Of a DNA stretch of 64,000 nt, positions 50,128-59,107 are shown piece by piece; position 1 is the first letter of the stretch, and the number at the start of each line of letters is the position of its first letter. The DNA comes from Pseudoscleropodium purum (lineage: Eukaryota; Streptophyta; Bryopsida; Hypnales; Brachytheciaceae): NCBI GenBank assembly GCA_963969395.1, contig OZ017796.1:19470501-19534500 (forward strand), written 5' to 3'. The notes beneath the pieces were generated by a model. That model saw only the letters and a program-made list of their open reading frames with translations. It made no database searches and had not been told where the DNA came from. The translations under genes and the position numbers were made by a program.

Positions 50128-50442
50128 AAAAGGTTGAACTTTTCTCATCAGGTGATCATGTTTTCTACTGTATGAATTTGAAAACACTGTTATTGTTGAC
50201 GCCAGGTTTGACGATCTTGCTTGTTGGGCGTCCAATTGCCCACTCGCGACTTCGCACTTTTTCTTTATTTTTCAAAACAAATGGGACCAATCCACTGCAT
50301 TACACAGCAATTTAGAAATGAAATTTTATTGCGTTTTCTCATGTTGAATCACCTTTCTCTACGTGGTAATCTAATGCGCGCTGGCAACGTCATGGCATCT
50401 CTTCGGGACCCACCTTTGAAATTCTGAACTGGTCCAAGTGCC

Positions 50443-50516
50443 GATTTCGTGGTGTAGTTGGTTATCACATCAATCTAACACATTGAATGTCTCCGGTTCG
50501 AACCCGGGCGAAAACA
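50443..50516 (+). tRNA. tRNA-Val (anticodon AAC)
   Basis: The 74 nt sequence folds as a cloverleaf. Acceptor GATTTCG pairs with CGAAAAC (one A-A mismatch at pair 2). The D arm holds GTGTAGTTGGTTATCAC. Anticodon arm TCAAT/ATTGA surrounds CTAACAC with anticodon AAC at 50477-50479. The T arm CCGGTTCGAACCCGG is intact and the discriminator is A. It closely resembles plant nuclear tRNA-Val(AAC). Compared with the plant form I remember, the anticodon stem shows a paired G-C to A-T change, which keeps the stem, while the acceptor stem has lost one pair. It would decode GUU (and GUC/GUG after inosine modification). A CAA triplet 6-8 bp upstream fits plant tRNA initiation. There is no T-run before the next tRNA. 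Confidence 0.8.
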
Positions 50517-50520
50517 TGTT

Positions 50521-50525
50521 GCGGG

Positions 50526-50568
<43 letters not shown>

Positions 50569-50593
50569 GCGTGTTCGATCCACGCTCACCGCA
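50521..50593 (+). tRNA. tRNA-Phe (anticodon GAA)
   Basis: This 73 nt sequence matches the standard plant cytosolic tRNA-Phe as I know it. Acceptor GCGGGGA/TCACCGC has the usual G-A mismatch; D arm GCTCAGTTGGGAGAGC; anticodon arm TCAGA CT GAA GA TCTGA with GAA at 50554-50556; T arm GCGTGTTCGATCCACGC; discriminator A. No intron is present and CCA is not encoded, as expected for a nuclear gene. It decodes UUU and UUC. It begins only 4 bp after the tRNA-Val gene and is followed 11 bp later by a T6 run, so the pair may share one pol III transcript. Confidence 0.97.
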
Positions 50594-50604
50594 TGTTGTC
50601 AACA

Positions 50605-50610
50605 TTTTTT
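50605..50610 (+). terminator. Pol III T6 terminator
   Basis: A run of six T residues 11 bp after the 3' end of tRNA-Phe. It is the first T-run of four or more after the tRNA-Val start, so it can terminate both tRNAs. Confidence 0.8.
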
Positions 50611-51170
50611 GACCCCTAAACAAAGAAATTCTTGTTACCTATCGTAAGGGGATTCCAACACACCTAAGTATGTCGTAATTGGATACTATATGCGAAATTC
50701 GAAAGTTATAGCAGTTTAAACTTTTGCTAATTATCAATCTAAAGTTTGTCCATTTCCTCTTCCAAGTTCAGAGATGGTTTGATTTTTAAGTAGAAGTTTA
50801 ACTAAGTGGTCAAACTTTCCAACTTGAGTTACAACTTTTAAATGAAAGATAAACTTGTTAACTTTGCAACAAAAAAGTACACAAGATTGTCAAAGATTGA
50901 CTTTATGAACAATGAGACAAATGAAGTTGACAAGTATCATTGAATGACATTAAGGATAGTTGTTTATGTTATTTATGATAGTTTTTTGTATTTGGATGCT
51001 TTTAGGAATAAGTCATGTATATTTTAGGACTAGGTTAATATATATTTATCCAATGCTCATTACTTGTATCTATTTGATTTTTTCCTACATTTGTTCCTTG
51101 TATTTGTTTTACCTTTTTTTTTTGCTTGACTATTCTTTTGTCCCTTGTTCCTAATCTTTGTTCTTACATT

Positions 51171-51306
51171 AATAGAAAAGGTGACCAAAACTATGTATTT
51201 GGCAAGGAAATTGATGTCTAGTTCTATGCATTATTGTGCAATGATGCATAGAACTAGACATCAATTCCTTTGCTAGCAATGCAGTTCTAGGTGCCTTTTC
51301 TATAAG
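51171..51306 (+). other. Long near-perfect hairpin (MIRNA-like precursor or Stowaway-like MITE)
   Basis: The arms AATTGATGTCTAGTTCTATG... (51209-51231) and its exact inverted copy (51244-51266) give 23 perfect pairs around a 12 nt loop. A looser stem continues outward to 'atagaaaagg' (51173) and 'ccttttctat' (51294-51303). Total length is about 130 nt. Arm length and small loop resemble plant microRNA precursors. Equally, TA next to matching GAAAAGG ends on both sides fits a TA-duplicating MITE. I know no microRNA with this arm sequence. Confidence 0.6.
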
Positions 51307-52129
51307 TGATATCTTTACCCACATTGTTCTTCTTGACTTTACAATTCATCTCCTTTTTTCTCCTTATTTTTTAAATTTCTAACTTGCATAGTTCTTACCT
51401 TGCCATCTTGGTAGTACCTCTACATTTCAACTCTTCAAATGTTCATTGCTACCAACAAACATCCATCTTATTTGTTACTTCTTGTACTACCCAATGGATA
51501 ATATATTTATCAAATCTCCCTTACACTAGCTGCAATATGTAGTAGGTGAGATACTCTTTGTTTGAATTTGTTCTTATGTTTTTCATCTGTCATTAATTGG
51601 TGTAGTAAATCACAATTCTTAATGGATGGATGGACACACTTATACATTGTTTAGAGATTTGATTGTTTAGTATGCTATGTTTTACAAATTTGTCATAGAT
51701 TTGCTTAAGAAATTACATCATGGATTTTTATCACTAAAGAGAATTTCTTGTAAATTTTAGTGTTTTGTTGTTGCCACTTTATTCTATGTCATGATTATAA
51801 AGTAAGCACAATTGTAGAGATCTCTCCTGTATCAGCAAACTATTCGATGCATGTGAAAGAAATTCTCTAGAGGTACAATCCTTGGAGAACTTTGATTTGT
51901 GCATAATTTTCCTTCTAAACTCTGGAGTCGGAGTAGATTGGAGAACTTTGATTGTGCATGATGTGTCCAGAAGTTTGCTTATACGTTTGGGGAAATCTCA
52001 ATGTCCATATTTTCAAGATTGGTTCAGGGTGCAACGTTGGTCAACGAAAGGCACTAGAGAAAAAATTCTTCGATGATGGAACAGTCCACATAAACACTCG
52101 TCTGCACGCTCTACACTGCCTGCCCCGAA

Positions 52130-52209
52130 AGACTGCTACCCTCCGCCCCTCCCCACTTTGGTAGCAGTCTGGGAGAGTCTTCTACAGTACACGATCACCA
52201 CTGTAGAAG
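52130..52209 (+). other. Two adjacent perfect hairpins
   Basis: Stem 1 pairs AGACTGCTACC (52130-52140) with GGTAGCAGTCT (52160-52170), 11 bp with a C-rich loop. Stem 2 pairs CTTCTACAGT (52179-52188) with ACTGTAGAAG (52200-52209), 10 bp with an 11 nt loop. Only 8 nt separate them. They lie downstream of the 3' end of the J-domain gene on its strand and could belong to its 3' region, to a small RNA, or to a decayed element. Confidence 0.6.
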
Positions 52210-52751
52210 AGCAATTTTTATTTTTAAGAGACTAGCGTGAAACATTTGTCCATAACGTCGGGAACTTGAAACATCAAAAAATTGTATCCTGTCCAAGAAT
52301 TATAGGATGCCAAAATCACTTCGGAAGATAATCTGGGTGCAAAGTAATTGATGAAGAGATTTGAACACATCCTGAGCACTGAGTTGATGAATAGAGAAGG
52401 GGACGTCTCAACCCATTTCTGACATCCCGATCACGGATCACTTCATAGAGTCAAAAGTAGAGTACAAATTTTTGTAAAATGGCGCTCATGGCTGCACATG
52501 TGTGCTCCATCTCTAAGTACGTACGCCTGCCTAATCTTTATACAATTCTATCAATCCTGCCGGAAGCCGTCAAAGCTCCAAACTCCAGTATCAATTGGGG
52601 AATTGATTGAGCAGACGCCTTCAACCCTGGCGTTACCTCCCGTGCGGGTCAATTCACCTTGGCATTGAAACCAATCCACTCCGATTCCCAAAGAATGCTC
52701 AAGAAATCGTCTTGAGATCTAAGTATCTACAGAACTCCTGGCGCATCTGCT

Positions 52752-53249
52752 CTACCAGTTCCCTTGGTAATACTGGGACGACCCCGGGTACGTGGTTTTG
52801 TTGCGCCGTGCTTTGGAGCCGTAGCACTTCAGATTGCTGTAATAGCTGGAGTAATCCACCTGAAGCTCCTCGTGAGGGCCCTTCGCCAGGCTCTGCAGAA
52901 ACTCCGCCCAAGGATCGTCTTTGTCCATGGCGGGCGCAGCCGCGGTGAATCCGTGCGACGAGTACCCGTAGCTCGGCGGACTGGGAAGCGCCATGAGCGA
53001 TTCGTAGGCGCGGTTCACCTCCATGAAGTTCACCTCGCATTCCTCGCCTTTGCAGACATCCGGGTGGCACTGTAAAGCTAGTTTGCGGTACGCAGCTTTC
53101 ACCTCGCCTTTAGACGCGTCTGGAGCAACGCCAAGAACCCTTCCATAGTTCACCACTGCAGCCTCTCGGTAGGAAGTTCCAGCGGCTGCTCTCACTCCTG
53201 CAACTCTCTGAGCGGGACTGAAACTCGAGCACTGGGCGAACGACGCCAT
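52752..53249 (-). CDS. Small J-domain protein (DnaJ-type co-chaperone), probably plastid-targeted
   Basis: An intronless 165-codon frame. I start at MASFAQCSSFSPAQR (ATG at 53249) rather than the ATG 12 codons upstream, because it gives a Ser/Ala/Arg-rich, acid-poor N-terminus typical of chloroplast transit peptides. The J domain spans residues 34-93: NYGRVLGVAPDAS, helix II GEVKAAYRKLALQ, the catalytic-loop HPD at 62-64 (CHPDVCKGEE), then NFMEVNRAYESLMALPS. J domains stimulate ATP hydrolysis by Hsp70, here presumably stromal. No Gly/Phe or zinc-finger region follows. The C-terminal 70 residues (MDKDDPWAEFLQ..., SSYYSNLKCYGSKARRNKT) resemble short plant DnaJ 8/11/20-type proteins only loosely. 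The gene is GC- and CpG-rich. A TATA-like GCGTATAAGG lies 292 bp upstream (53541-53550 inverted). The exact orthologue is uncertain. Confidence 0.93.
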   Translation of the reverse strand: MASFAQCSSFSPAQRVAGVRAAAGTSYREAAVVNYGRVLGVAPDASKGEVKAAYRKLALQCHPDVCKGEECEVNFMEVNRAYESLMALPSPPSYGYSSHGFTAAAPAMDKDDPWAEFLQSLAKGPHEELQVDYSSYYSNLKCYGSKARRNKTTYPGSSQYYQGNW

Positions 53250-54161
53250 TGGAAACCAAAAACAAATGTACCACAAACCTGGCACCCTGCCTGCAAGCTA
53301 GCTGGACTCCTTCACTGGAGCCAAACCAAGGACCCTAGAACGCAGTTTGCAAGATAACTCCACAGCCAAAGCACAACCAATTCTCTGAATTCTCTAAGCA
53401 AATGAATCCAATGACACTAGAGAGATGAACGAGAGTCCAATTCGCCTCTCTCTCGCGTGGCAGACTTCCTGCTCGATCGCTCACTTGCTTGCTTGGTGAG
53501 TGCGTGATCATATTACCATTCCTGGACGCCCTGCTTCCTACCTTATACGCCCCCGGCAATCCGGCTGCCAAGTCGAATATCCGAGAGACCACATCGTAAA
53601 GAAGGTCACTTTAAGACTTGCTTTTGACTTCTATCGCTACGATGGCCATATCTGACTGCAAACTGCAAAGAAAGGAACCACACCCTGGCAGGCATGGAGA
53701 AGACGCGGCAAGCGAGGGGGGTCAAGGTCAGACAAACTCTGCGAGGTTGGACTCTGTCCGGGCCGAAAGGGATTCAAAGCTGCAAAGCAGTCCTTTATTT
53801 GTGAAATAAATAAATTAAATAAATAAAAATAAAAGCTGCAAAGCAACGGTCTTGCTGCAAAGGAAAAGTTTTTTTAATGTTTTTTTCGGCAAATGAAGAG
53901 TGCACTGCAAAAGAAGTGTACCAGCCCTTTATTTGGCAGATGAGGCCTTGTTGCTCGAACTCAAAATAAATCATAATGCATGCACCATCGCCAAAAAAAA
54001 AAGTAGTCCATTTTTTACCAATAAATTTTCCATTTCTATTATAAATATGGGTGAAGTCATAAATTCCAAATGAATAAGTTCATAAATGTAATTGAGAAGT
54101 GTTTTTTTCATCCAAAAGATGAATAAATATAGAAGTTTAGTGCTTCATCAAATTTAAATCC
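53250..54161. other. Upstream region of the J-domain gene grading into AT-rich DNA
   Basis: 53250-53780 is GC-rich and probably holds the leader and promoter of the minus-strand J-domain gene. Open frames here (53335-53846) look like chance. At 54162 TTATCCCCTAAAGGACTAGG resembles a solitary TTAA-element end. Confidence 0.4.
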
Positions 54162-54440
54162 TTATCCCCTAAAGGACTAGGGATAGTTTAAACTTTCAAA
54201 ATTGTGAAGCTGTAATATAAAATGCTACTTATAGCAATACTTCAATGATGACAATAGTTGTAAAATATGATTTTTAGATCATATCCATATAGTGAGATCA
54301 ATTAGTATATAAACCAAGATTTTTCAAATAAAATTTGAAGTCAAAAATTGAAAATTCCCTTAAAAATTGATTGTATTATAAAATATTCACTAGTAGAATA
54401 TTTGCAAAGCAAAGTCTTTAAAATCTATACCATACAAATG

Positions 54441-55361
54441 TTAACCCCTACAGGTTTTTGACTATGTTTCCACCGAAAATGCTTCAAAATTTCTATTCCT
54501 AATACAAGTACCAAATTTTAGAAAAAGAAAACATTCTATAACATATGTAACCATAGGATCTTATCATTCACTAGATGTGGAAAAATTTCAGAATTTTTCA
54601 TTGTGCAAATGGTAAGATATTATCATTTGAATTGACAAAAATCATTTTTTGGGTCCTATAGAAAATTGGGCAATTGCACTTCACAAGGTCACATTTGTAT
54701 GAAAAAAGGTCCAAAATGGTGGTTACTCTTTGGATTCACTTTTTAAGGCAAGTTTGCTACATGCTTGAAAATTTTCAAATCATTTGGAATTATATAGCAT
54801 ACAAAAAAAAGATAGTAAGCAGAAAGAAGTAGAAAATGATTCCAAACACTAAATTGATAAGAATTTAGTTATGAAATTGAAAAATGCCAATCCCAGTGGT
54901 TGTAATGTTGTAATAAACAATCTATACCCAAGATTTTTATTTTTTCAAAAATATTGAAAATTGAGTTAAATAAAGGATTTCAAAGTTTATTTTAGTATAG
55001 AGATTTCATAATTGCCTACAAACTAAAAACTCCTCATAACTTTCATCTCATTAATCAAAATGGAATGATTCAAAGCTTTCCACAAAGACATAAATTTACA
55101 AAACCAATTACAAATTTTATCTTTTAAGAAAGTAATCTTTTAGAAAAATTTTGGACTACCTATCAAGTAATGAAATGTCATATCATACAATAACTTTTTA
55201 ACCATGTAGTCAAAAGATATGAAAATTGTTGAACCTTAAAGATACTCCACGGACACATGTTGTATGAAATTTTCAAATAAAGAAATAAAAATTTAATTCA
55301 TAGTGAGTTGTCCAAAAATGTTAGGTTTTTATAAAAGCATGTTCAATACTTTAGGGGTTAA
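54441..55361 (-). mobile_element. TTAA element, type 1, inverted near-complete copy (921 bp)
   Basis: The ends are TTAACCCCTACAGG (54441) and ACTTTAGGGGTTAA (to 55361). Inverted, the right end reads TTAACCCCTAAAGT. The interior is collinear with 18125-19042 and inverted relative to 58170-59107 and 42657-43575. It has no coding frame. Flanks beyond TTAA are AATG left and AGAA right. Confidence 0.85.
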
Positions 55362-55542
55362 AGAACTAACACAAAAATCTTCAAAAAAATTGATGGATGG
55401 AAAAATGCATTTCTTCATGCTTGGAATGTGTTTGCATTCATTCATTGTTCAAAATTTGAACACATAATCCTTTAGGGGCTATATGACATTTGAGGTTAGA
55501 AGAGGGCTATCCAAACTTTGATTTTAGAATCTTTCTTAATCC

Positions 55543-56491
55543 TTAACCTCTAAAGTCCCATTGTCCACTCATGAGACAAAATGGATTTCGAGTAGACTCT
55601 TATAGTCTCAATATTCATCATGATTTCTTGGAACTTTTTGTGAAGATAGAGAAACACATTAGCTTTCAAAGAATATAATTTTTATTTCACGTGGTGCTTG
55701 AGAGCAAAAGTTATGGGACAAAAGGTCCTTTTTTTAGTGTAGCTAGTAGAAATCTTTCTACACAAAAGAAATTAATTTTTTTTCATATATTGTAATTTTA
55801 TCTACATGGGAAGCTTTAATTCAATCCATTTAGTCTTATGGAGTGAAAGTAATGGACAATCTTATTTTTTGGGCAATTAGAGCATCTTTTTGAAAAAATA
55901 ATTTACAAGATTCATTGTTGAATGCAATTTTTACAATTTTTCAAACAAAATTGTTTGACAAGGTTAAGCTTGCTTGCTAAAATAATCTTGTGATTAATAT
56001 TAATAGTGCTTCAATCGCATCGTAGACCTATCTGTGATTTAGTTTTTCTTTCAATCTTGGAGCTACTTCTACTTAATAATTTTTTAAAGAATGAAAATCA
56101 AGTATTTTTCTATGGAAATATTTTTTCTAAACTTTCAACTCAATTTTTTCAGCACAATATTTTTTTTAATTCAAAATTTGTAGTGCAAAGAAATTCTACA
56201 AATGGCAGTCTAGGTCATTTGAAATTACAAGCTAATGTTAAAAAAACTTCTTTTTCCAACTTTGAATGCAAATATCTTCCAATCTATATGGTCAAACTTC
56301 ATGAAATTTTTACCACATGATTTAAAACAAGTAGAGTACAAGATCCTACAATTAGTTGTTTTTTTAAATACTTTTTCTATTTTTTTGCATGAATGCAACA
56401 AAACTTTTAGTATTGAATTATTTTTTTATAGGAAAATGGCATTGGGACTTTTAATAGGGGTGAATGGATGTTGAGGCCCCAAAATGGTTAA
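55543..56491 (+). mobile_element. TTAA element, type 3, near-complete copy (949 bp)
   Basis: The left end is TTAACCTCTAAAGTCCCATT; the right end GGCCCCAAAATGGTTAA is more eroded. Landmarks are shared with 39770-40687 ('ttatttcac..gtg.ttgag', 'gaaaaaataatttacaagat', 'ccaactttgaatgcaaatat'). The frames at 56006-56474 lie inside the repeat. Confidence 0.75.
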
Positions 56492-56523
56492 TGGATAATT
56501 TCATTGTTAACTATAGAACCAAA

Positions 56524-57136
56524 GAATGCACCTATTGGTTCAATAATCAAAGCATTTTGGTGACTACCTTGGTCATAAGGGGCCATGTCTTAAAAGGATT
56601 CAACATATAAACAACATTGAAGACATTTTTCACTCAATTAACCTTGTAAGGCCGCCGCCGCCGCCGATGGATGACGAAGAAGTCCTCTATACAAGACAGA
56701 AGTGCAACTATTCATCTTCCATGTTTTGTTGTGAAAAGAGAACTTCTTCTACAATAGTTTGACTTCCAATGAATACTTTTCCATTTTTTTAAGTGATTGA
56801 TTTCCACGGTACTAGAAAATGATGATTTCAGTGGAGACCGGCCCGTCTTTACAAGGTTAATGACAAGAAATCTTTCCATGTTGGAGAAAAATACAACTAT
56901 TCATCTTCCAAATTTTGTGTGAAAAGGGAAAGTCATCTATAGTAATTTAACTTCCAATAAGTGCTTTTGCATTTTTTTTAAAATCAACTATTTTCACGGT
57001 ACAAAAACAACATGATTTCTACAATGACCAATTTGTCCTTTAAAGGTTCACCATTAAAGACCCCTACGACCCCTACGACCCCTATGACCAAGGTAGTCAC
57101 CAAAATGTTTGGATTATGAAACCAATAGGTGCATTC
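56524..57136. mobile_element. 613 bp element with 54 bp terminal inverted repeats
   Basis: The left end (56524-56577) begins GAATGCACCTATTGGTT and runs to GACTACCTTGGTCATA. The right end (57083-57136) is the inverted equivalent with 4 mismatches in 54. Inside are a (GCC)5 run (about 56651-56666), two diverged tandem units of about 200 bp each containing 'caactattcatcttcca' and 'cacggtac' (56690-56860 and 56890-57040), and a triple 9 bp 'cccctacga' repeat (57060-57086). It has no coding frame. No target duplication is evident, so the class is unknown. A solitary end lies at 41093. Confidence 0.8.
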
Positions 57137-58169
57137 AAGTCATCCATCAACCACTTTTTGACCTTAGGTGTCCTGTAAGGTTTAAATGGGCATCATGTAG
57201 CTTGTACAATGATGACCAATGAACGATGAACTTCCACCCTCTGCAACGCCATGGGTGACCTGAAAGCCACCATTCAAAATTTCTTTTTACCAAACTTTCC
57301 AATGCAAAAACTACAAATTCAAATTGTGACTTCAAAATCTAAGACTTAGGTTGACAGATGTGCCAATCCTGTTAACACCAAGAGAATGATATCCAAGGAA
57401 GTTCACACCTAGTTGAGCACTTGAAGAAGTTTTCCTGATGACCCGATTCCCTCGGGCTGGGTCTGTCGTTTAGGAGCCAGTTCCGTGCGTGCGCGCCATC
57501 GCCGCACTTTCTCAAAAAAGAATAGAAAGAGGCCTGGACTGGAGCGAATAAAAACGAGGACTTCGTGGAGAATTGAAGGTCCCGCGCGCTAGGGTAGGGG
57601 CACGCTCGTTGTCGGCACGCTTGCGTCCGTCGATGCAGAATGTCTGTAAAATAAAACTCTGTGCCGGCGGACTGCGCCTCGTGCAATGTGTGGAAATTCA
57701 GCCAGAGGACTTGTTGGTGCTGTTCTGCTGTTCTGCACTTGTGGAGGCAATTGTCGGTTTCTGGTTTGCAGACTACCCGAAAACTCAGGTTCCAAGTGTC
57801 GGTTATTCGATGCTTGGCTTTTAGAATCAGTGTTTCACAGTTTGACAGTTTTCTTCGCTTTTGAAAAAGCTCGGCGTGTGACGTGCAGACAGAGCATCAC
57901 ATTGTTTACCAATGAGGCCCGGGTCTCTTTGGCATCCCTGGAAAACGGGGACCTCTACAGTGAACAATATTGTCTTCTACGGCTCCTCAGCCCACTCCAA
58001 TCCTTGAATTATTACGTCACAAGTCTCTCTCATATCTGAGGCATGTAGTTTAGAGTATCCCTCCCATTGGCTGCTTTTGGGCCTATGTCCATTAGGCATT
58101 TGGAGCTCTAGGAACTTCAAAAGAGCCTCCAAAGTGCTTCCTGTTTCTATTGGGCTTCATTATAATTAG
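57137..58169. other. Moderately GC-rich spacer, no identifiable gene
   Basis: 57380-58030 is GC-richer, with overlapping frames on both strands (57372-57686 minus, 57686-58039 plus and others). None carries a domain I know and none yields a splice-consistent model. It may be a relic gene or promoter segment. Confidence 0.35.
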
Positions 58170-59107
58170 TTAACCCCTAAAGGACCGGACTGCATTTTTT
58201 GGTTGTACAGAAATTTTGGGCAGGCCATTGTGACCACAAATTTGCATATATTTAAGGCTGAAATTTTGATAGAAGGTGTAGACAAGGAATATCTTTCATA
58301 TGCAACAAATTTCATGACATTTGGAAATAGGAGTCAAAAGTTATAGCCTAATATGTAGTTTGTTTCTCAACTCGGGCAATCCGGGGAGATCTGAAAAAGT
58401 CATTTTTTTCAACAATCAAAATTTGAAATTCGTTTTCTAGACTTATATATACAAGGAAAGCTCTAAATCATTCCATTTTTTTATCAATGAGTCAAAAGTT
58501 ATGAGGATTTTTTGCTTGCGGTCAGTTATGGATTCCCTACTCTAAAATAAACATTGAAATCCTTTATCTTATCCAATTTTCAATATTTTTGAAAAAAACT
58601 AAAATCCTCGGATGTAAATTGTTTGTTATAACATTTCAACCATTGGGATTGACATTTTTCAATTTCATATTTTAATTCTTAATAATTTAGTACTTTGAAT
58701 CATTCTCTACTACTATCTACTTACTATTTTTTTCCTATATGTTGTACAATTTCAAATGATCTGAAAATTTTCAAGCATGTATCCAACATGCCTTGAAGAA
58801 TGAATCCAAAGAGTTGAAATCATTTAGAACATTTTTTCATACAAATTTGACCTTGTGAAGTTCAACTGCCTAGTTTTTTGCATGGACCAAAAAATGATTT
58901 TTGTCACTTCAAATGCTAATATCTTGCAATCTACATGGTGGAAATTTGTGAAATTTTTTTCACATCTTCTCAAACCAATTTACTTCAAGATCCTATGGTT
59001 AAATGTGTCCAAAAATGTTCTTTTTTCTAAATTTTGAAACTTGTCCAAGAAATGACAGTTTTGGAGCGTTTTTGGGGAAAACATAGTCAAGGAACTTTAG
59101 AGGTTAA
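58170..59107 (+). mobile_element. TTAA element, type 1, reference copy (938 bp)
   Basis: The left end is TTAACCCCTAAAGGACCGGA; the right end is GGAACTTTAGAGGTTAA. Inverted, the right end reads TTAACCTCTAAAGTTCC, matching 14 of the first 17 positions of the left. The interior has no coding frame and aligns with 25334-26264, 42657-43575 and, inverted, 18125-19042 and 54441-55361. Flanks are TTAG left and GGGC right beyond TTAA, so if there is a target duplication it is TTAA itself. Confidence 0.85.

Noticed and set aside
52607..53075. Plus-strand and second minus-strand frames over the J-domain gene
   Set aside because: They are GC-rich shadows of the minus-strand J-domain frame, which has a clear HPD motif and domain order.
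58170..58185. CCCTAAA words in the TTAA termini as telomere repeats
   Set aside because: Only single units occur, always at element ends; there is no tandem CCCTAAA array.
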